A stretch of DNA of 64,000 bases. It comes from Morinoia aosen (taxonomy: Eukaryota > Arthropoda > Malacostraca > Amphipoda > Talitridae). The DNA lies in contig CM059563.1 in NCBI GenBank assembly GCA_030386875.1, positions 16,758,001 to 16,822,000 on the forward strand, written 5' to 3'. The first letter of the stretch is position 1; every line of letters begins with the position of its first letter. Positions 57,383 to 64,000 of this stretch are shown here, piece by piece. The position numbers and the translations under genes were made by a program. Below the pieces are notes generated by a model. It did no database searches. It was given only the letters and a program-made list of their open reading frames with translations, and had not been told where the DNA came from.

Positions 57383-57720
57383 TTTTCTTATATACTAATA
57401 ATATCATTTTTCCTACAACAACTGTGGCTACCCCTCACGACCCAACCTCTTTACGTTTTAAATAGGGTGTTAGCTTCCGTTACTCATTTTATTTGCCGCG
57501 ATCGCTGCAAAAGGCAACTTCAAAGTTGCAAACTTAATTACTTCCCGCTCCAAACACTACAGTTGCGGTAACTAATCCATTTGTATAACTTGTTAAATAA
57601 TTATTTCCGAAAGAAAGTGAATAGAAGAAAAGTTGCTCCTTCACACATAATTAACTATGTTTAGGCAGCAAAAAGTTCAAAATCAATTATGGTCAACTCC
57701 TCAACATTTACCTTATTTAC

Positions 57721-60081
57721 ATCTAACGGACTATGTTTACGGTCCGAAAAGTGAATACTCGATTATGGTATTTTACTAAAGATTCACCAATTTCATTCTT
57801 TACTCCTCTCTATTATTATCAACATTTATGAATGTAAGTATCTGCAGAAAATCTGCAAATTAAAAAAATAGTTGAAGTCATGAGTTAGACGTCCTATACC
57901 CAAAGTAAACATACCGCTATACCTCGTTAAATAATGTTTTCCTACAAACTACCTATACTCCTTCGAATAATGCTTTCATTATTTCCAGTTTGTAAATTTG
58001 CTTTAACTACATTCCTGGTATGCATACTTTTTTGGAGTATTTACCTACTCCTCAGAAGTTTCAATGAAAACCTAAACCTTTTTAGAAATGTCTCACACTT
58101 AACACTTATTGACAAATTTTTAAATTAACTCACGAGAATAGGCACAACCGTTTATACTCTATTTTAAAGCTTTCTTACAAGTTTACATGTATCTTGAAAA
58201 ACACTAAATCGCGGATAATATTTCCATTTGTGTACGAAATGTTTCCGACTAGAGATAATTCTTTGTAGCATGTTAGTCAGTTGTGTTACGTGCAACCATT
58301 TCAATGTTCTGTGCATATAAAGTGAGCATGTCATGCATTATGTGAATTAGGGATCAATTCTGAACTTCCATAATTTATAGAGAGTACCTTAAAATTCATT
58401 TCTTCAATAAATTATGCGGTCACTTCATTAGGAAGTTATCAAGGCATAGTATATACATGTCACATTCGAAGATACTACAGAGTCGGTCATATCTCCCTTT
58501 CTTCATTTTGACCCGTGTCCTCCTCACCATTTCAGTATTAGAGACCATTGCAATAGTTATAGTAACCCTTTTATAATATCTTATTCCTCAACCAAATGAA
58601 AAACCTATAATAAACGAAATTGCGTATCCCAGAATCTCTTCATGTCATTTTGAATGAAGCACTACTCAAAGACAACTTTGGAGTACTGACAATATTTTAT
58701 GTATATTCTCTAATTATTTATTTTCATCTTTGTTCGCTGGGTATGTATATGTATGATAATACATTTATACGCGCGCCTGCGTGTGTATTCTTGGATTCTG
58801 ATATGTGTGCTGTGTGACTTGTTCGTGTTACTAAGTACAGACGTCATACATACATTTCACTTCCTTCTCATACTTATTACATTTCGATTTTGTTGATCAC
58901 TACAAGTTATATAACTTCTCTATCGCTATGTATGGAAAAATACAAGGAACTGAATGTTCTGCACTCAACAACGTTTTCTGTGATGATTTTCGTTGATGTC
59001 ATTTATAAAGTTATCATGGAAATCATATAATAGGGACTCCGGTCATGTAGAAGAGTATGTCATGAATCATGTGACAAAAGTATGCCAAAAAGTTTTCATT
59101 TGAATGTAATGGGAAATGGACGAATGAAAAAAAGATACATATTTGTCAGGAAAAATGTTACTTCTACTTATATTAGGATATGAGCCATTATTTCAATATT
59201 TCGGTAAACTCTTTATATAGTAAATTGACACCATTTCGAGGAAAAATGTAACAAAACCACGTAGCCGTGAAATTATTACACGTTTCGAAGTTGAGCTACG
59301 TTCATTCATATGGCAATAACTACGGTCCAATGTAAGTATGAAAATTCCATAACCTAAATCTAGATATAATTCAACATGAAGCAAACCAACTGCAGTCATT
59401 CACATGGACATCCTTCCCACGGTGAATGCGTCAATGTCGATGGAAATTGAGGTTTAAATATCAAATAAAAACTAGTTTCTCAGCACGGTCCGATAAAGAT
59501 CATTTCATTCTGCAAATAATGACACATTGCTCTAAGACACAAATCGATAACAAAATAATGAAAATGTACGAAGTCATATAGCAAAATATCGAAAGATGTT
59601 ATGTCATTTAGGGATCATATTTCACCCTCTATTATATTGCGCATGTAGGATAATGAATTTGTTCATCTACTCGCACACTTTCTGTGCCACTGTCAAACAC
59701 ATAAGCCTTGCCATGATTTCCGACTCAATAAATGCTCTAACAATTCAAAATCGAGTCTATGTGATTTTTACACTTTTTTTAACGAAAGTTTCCTAAATCC
59801 AATAACCTCATTAAAACACTCTTGTACATCATCAAACACGCTTACCATACGATTTAGCCGAAAGGAAAATTGAAGCCCGACAGTGTCGGAGCCTCTGTAG
59901 CGGCAGAGTGCCGCTGCAATTCCAATCTAAAACCTGTTACTTTCTCTTTATTGCTACGTAAGACACGAGCAATACTTCATAAAACATTATCCGTAAATTC
60001 TTCATTTCCATAACATGTACAGGTATATGTAACCAACGCTCCCATTACATTTTAAGTATCTACTGTTTCACCCATTCGACA
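57721..60081. other. AT-rich sequence, no gene recognised
   Basis: Further foldback-arm fragments to about 57950 (ACATACCGCTATACCTCGTT). Beyond that no recognised feature except a pair of small hairpins at 59877-59917 (CCGACAGTGTCGG and AGCGGCAGAGTGCCGCT). Confidence 0.4.
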
Positions 60082-62209
60082 TTTAATCAACAAGTATCCC
60101 ATTGAAATAATTTTCTATCCATTACAAAGACAATTTTATGAGGGTTAACAATTCCATTCCAAAAATAAGTTATAATCGAAGTCACTTTACATGCTCAGTA
60201 CGATGATGCGGACACTTTAACATTAGTTTTGTCATCTTTCTAGTTCTAACATCATTTACATTACAACTTCTACAAGCAGCAGAAGATTTGAGCCTCAAAT
60301 TCTGAACCTCATAGAGAAATTGCAACTCAAAATCGCCTTGCTAGGCGCTTTTCTAGACTTAGACGAAAATTTAAAGCTCAGCTAAAATAATTTTTTTCTA
60401 TACCAAAACATGTTGTAAGTGAAATAATCCTACCATAAGGTAAATCGCCTATTTTAAACACATTTGTTCTCTATAAAATTTCCTGTGAAACGAATATAAA
60501 CCATTGAAAATGATGAATTACAAGTCATGCAAAAAAAAATTATTCATTTCAAGGCAAAAACAGGCACTTACAACGTTTACTTCGAAATACAATATATTTT
60601 TATGAGCTCTAACAACACATTAAAACACTCCAAACTTAGCAAAATCGCTTCCAATGGAAAAAAATTGAAAAAAACTTTGAACTTCAACGATTCATTTAAT
60701 TAAATTGTTTCGCAATCGAAAAACAACACAGCACCAAGTTCATGAAAATGGGCATCCATATAAAACCTTGAAACTCCATAAAGTTTCATTTCAGGCCATA
60801 AATTTCGCCATTAAAAAAAATTCGCATTCTGGAGACTTCATTACAAGGTGGATCGGTATCCAGTTTTTGCCCTAGATTGGCGAATTTTTGCGATTCCTCC
60901 CTAAGGTTTGATGTTTTTTCAAATTTGAACAAAAAGTTGAAGGCCTACAACTTTGAGACACGAGTAACAATCGAAAGATCTCCTCAAGACGCATCTTTCA
61001 AGTGATTTTCAGCTCCCTCGAAGGTGAGGAAGTGGGCTTCAGAGGCGAAGGAAAGGCAAAAATGGCCTGGAAAAGTGAAAATAATGTCTCACGCTCAAAC
61101 GAAGCCGAAATTCAACCAGCCCAAAAACTTTTGAATGCACGACGAAAAACCGAGCACAAAGTGTTAAATGAAGTTTTTCGTAGGTCACCCCCATTTTCCA
61201 AAAACTTGGTCGGAACGTTTTTTGGGGGTGTTGGGGGTTGTGTTTGGAACCATTTTTTGAGAAAAGTTTTGCTCATGATGAACTGTAAACTTGATAACTT
61301 TGAGAAAAAGGTTAAAACTAGGTCGTATCAAATTTTCAAGTCACCAATCAATCAAACAACGTCACAACTGGCGTTCGAAAATGACCTTATAAAAAACGCG
61401 TTTTTTTACTTGAACTTTAAAGTTGCGCACCACTCAAGTTTTCATAGCTGGCACTCTGTAAAACTCGCTGGGTATATTACAAAGCTTTCTGAACGAGACT
61501 ACAAAGTTTGAAAGCCACAGGTATTGCCGTCGAACTCAGGACAAAACTCCCGCCTCACCAAAATTGTCCAAATATTTTTAGGAAAACTTTGACCCGAAGT
61601 TGTGTGGAAACTTGATCGTTTCGAGAGCCGTTGATTTCATGAGGCGTAGAACTTTTGGAAATGTACGAGCTATCAAAGTTTGAAAGTTTAAAAGTGCGTG
61701 GTTTTCTCAAAAAACTTCTCCAAATTTCGTCAAAATTACCCTAAAAATTTTTCGTCAACTTTGAGGGGCAAAGAGGGATACTTTTTACGAACGGATCGCA
61801 AAATGGCAACGTTGGCGCATGCTCCATTGTTTCGTCTACCACACGCTGAAATTATAGCCGCCTAGAGGCATTCTATGGGTGTTTGGCAGCAGTTTGAAAA
61901 TGACCCATTTTGGTCGATTTTTGACCTTTGAACGGCCATTAAAGGAAAAGTTCTCGCCCGATCTACGAGAAAAAAGCTTAGGTTCGTGTCCAAAAGGCCT
62001 TTTATGTGCCTGCCAAATTTGAAGGCGCTGCGACGACGCGTTCGAGGGGCTACCCTATTCATGGACGACACGTCGGGGTATAACACCATTTCGGTGAACG
62101 CCAGCGCGGCCCCTAGGGTAAGTGGTGTTCATCCTTCTTCGAATCGGTGCGCGTATGGGTCTTGGTTTTTCACCGGAATGTCGCAGAGGGGTCCGCCGGG
62201 CGCACAGAA
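60082..62209. repeat. ~5.8-kb tandem unit, 3' part (copy D)
   Basis: Matches copy B from about 37784 to its end at 39908. The left junction is at TTTAATCAACAAGTATCCCA. It keeps the frame equivalent to 32933-33424 (here 61002-61511), the hairpin and the donor consensus at 62118. The TATA-like box is replaced by a different ~50-base segment (62058-62110). Confidence 0.85.
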
Positions 62210-64000
62210 ACCAGCATAGACCGGGGCGGACCACACATACACACCCCCACACACACACACACCTCATAACCCCAAACCTTCACACTCTTACACACACTCC
62301 CACACCCACAGACACACCTATACACATAGACATGCAGTGCACACTTTAAAAAATAACCACAATTAGCCAACACAATCAGATACACCAACGTCTCCATTCA
62401 CAAACCGTTGTGTACAATGCCCATTTTAGGCTCTATGTTTACCTTTCAAACACAAGAATCAATTCATTTTCCGACACCATTACCAAATAAAAACGTAACC
62501 CAAGCCCATATTAACAGTTTAAAAATCATTTCACAGACCGTGATCTTTCAAATTTGGACACGGATCTAAGAGACATCGGTTACACACTGAATTCTGAAAT
62601 TTCGTTTCTGTCTGGGAATTTTCTTGGTCTATATCCGAATAACTGAAGATATGCGCTGCAGGAGCACAGCTTTGAGGGGTAACTAACATTTTTCATGAAT
62701 AACACAACCTCAACAAATCAATCACATCTACTCTTATAAAATGACTACACCAATCACAATTCAACCAATAAGTTCACCAATCACTTCCGAACCAAACCCA
62801 AATTAATATAACCAACTCAACCCAACCTAAAGTAATCTAACCCCACCTAGTCTAATGAAACCTAACATAACCAATTTTATCCCCACCTGACTTTATAACC
62901 TCATGTATGCAATTTTTTGGTTTAATTTGTAACCACTCTTGTTGTATTCCATTCAACTTACCGTCCATCCCTTGGTTCTCATCAATTTACACAAAGTCAT
63001 TTAACCTTTCCTACTCAAAATTATATAGCTTCACCTAAATCAAAACTTAAAATTACATAAATCCCTAATATGAAGCGCGACTGAAACTTTCTTCACAATA
63101 TTACATACAGAATCCTGGGAGAATGAAATTTTAATATTAAATCACGAATTCACCTAAGGTCAAAAATGCTTACAAGACTATAAATATGTTCGTTCATTCT
63201 ACCAGAATACATTACATGTTACCTATAACTAATTTCAATTACATGAGCCTCATTCCAAATTCTAATTATACATGCGGTTCACAAACAAATTAAATTTTAC
63301 CAAAGCTATTTCAAATTCCGCCAAAGCCTGACGTAGGGAAATTAGGCTTCCCATAACCCCCAAAAATTGCCCCCTCAGACATCAAAATACATTACTCACC
63401 TGCATCAGCGAGAAAAAACCTTGCGTTCTTAAAATTCATTTCATACCTTCAAGAGAAAACAACAAATATCCACCAACTTCGTGTCACATCCAATTACTAT
63501 CAATACTTTTTCAAATAAACCACAAGAACCAAATGTATTCTTGTTCTCACGAATAAATCACGCGAATGAGCTGTACATTACCATACATCAGATAGCGTCG
63601 CAGTTATTCATGCAGAGCCATTAAATAATCCAATCCTTCTCCAAACTATAACAAACAACCATAAATCCTCAATAAAATATAAATCATCACCAAAATAAAC
63701 AAACATCGCAATACCACATCAAAACGAAAGCTAATTCTCGTTTCATACAACAACATCGACACCTGTTCATCTTCATTGGGTTCATAATGATGGAACGCGC
63801 CGTCGCGCGGTCAAATTCAAGGGTTGAGAAAATTGAATCTAACTTCTCGAGCCGCTCAACGAGTGCTACGCACCTCGTTGAGCGGCATAATTGCAGCTCT
63901 GATATTAGTCATACTCGAAAGGCACTGCATTCACCTTCGAATCACTTTGAAACTCTGAAAAATGTCATTTCTGTCTCATTTTTACCCATTTACAGTGTAG
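62210..64000. repeat. ~5.8-kb tandem unit, 5' part (copy E), runs off the window
   Basis: Starts ACCAGCATAGACCGGGGCGG plus a CA-rich stretch and follows copies A and B to the end. It contains one motif GCTTTGAGGGGTAACT (62670) and the hairpin at 63850. Confidence 0.85.

Larger units (their letters stand above)
56220..57720. mobile_element. Foldback cluster interrupted by a family S repeat
   Basis: Left arm about 56580-56825 (ACTTTTTGATGCCTTAATAT ... TATAGCGGTAAATGAG ... GTAAAGAGGTTGCGTCTTGA) and right arm about 57420-57680 (CTACCCCTCACGACCCAACC ... TATAACTTGTTAAATAATTA ... TGTTTAGGCAGCAAAAAG) are inverted. The centre that in the 677-bp palindrome is a 35-base loop here holds about 600 bases, including a family S copy and a short tandem repeat. 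Confidence 0.65.

Overview
The window is AT-rich, intron-bearing eukaryotic nuclear DNA. The protein content is animal, and I read it as arthropod, probably crustacean. That taxon call rests only on the look of the proteins, a fragment of an RNase H-bearing I-like LINE, and dense short repeats and foldback elements.

The left 25 kb holds a tandem pair of sarcosine dehydrogenase genes (SARDH, mitochondrial choline/glycine one-carbon catabolism), both on the + strand. Copy 1 (1571-9276) is complete. Ten exons with GT/AG junctions join into 951 residues: a basic presequence, an FAD-dependent oxidoreductase domain and a C-terminal GcvT-like folate domain. Copy 2 (19775-25145) has exons 1-5 intact, with exon lengths and phases matching copy 1. 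Exons 6-10 were not found in the remaining 38.9 kb. Either intron 5 is enormous or copy 2 is a 3'-truncated gene. Two exon segments are almost identical between the copies while neighbouring exons are only about 67-70% identical in protein, which points to gene conversion.

The introns of copy 2 are invaded by repeats. Intron 2 holds a 22-bp minisatellite (21485-22252) and a 35-bp array (23152-23522). Each unit of the 35-bp array carries a 3' splice site fused to a 5' splice-site consensus, and the array ends at the true exon 3 boundary. I consider this the most interesting signal in the window. A 30-bp minisatellite of about 61 units (26392-28226) lies downstream of exon 5.

The spacer between the two genes (9277-19774) contains a cluster of foldback/palindromic elements (11431-13433), including a 677-bp near-perfect palindrome and a nested 183-bp MITE with TTA target duplications.

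From 28351 a noncoding unit of about 5.78 kb repeats head to tail: two full copies, then a diverged partial copy to about 40918. It reappears at 60082-64000 and runs off the window. Near its end the unit carries a TATA-like box (two of three copies) and a 5' splice-site consensus inside a hairpin whose stem has changed in a compensating way between copies. Between the array parts (40.9-60.1 kb) lie a 5'-truncated LINE fragment encoding RNase H (minus strand, 43411-44812), several copies of a ~300-bp interspersed repeat, a 1,110-bp tandem duplication, and more foldback elements. The + strand is strikingly G-poor and C-rich from about 28.4 to 50.1 kb (except the last ~1.4 kb of each unit), and the skew reverses near 50.1 kb. 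Apart from the two SARDH copies and the LINE fragment I see no convincing protein-coding gene.
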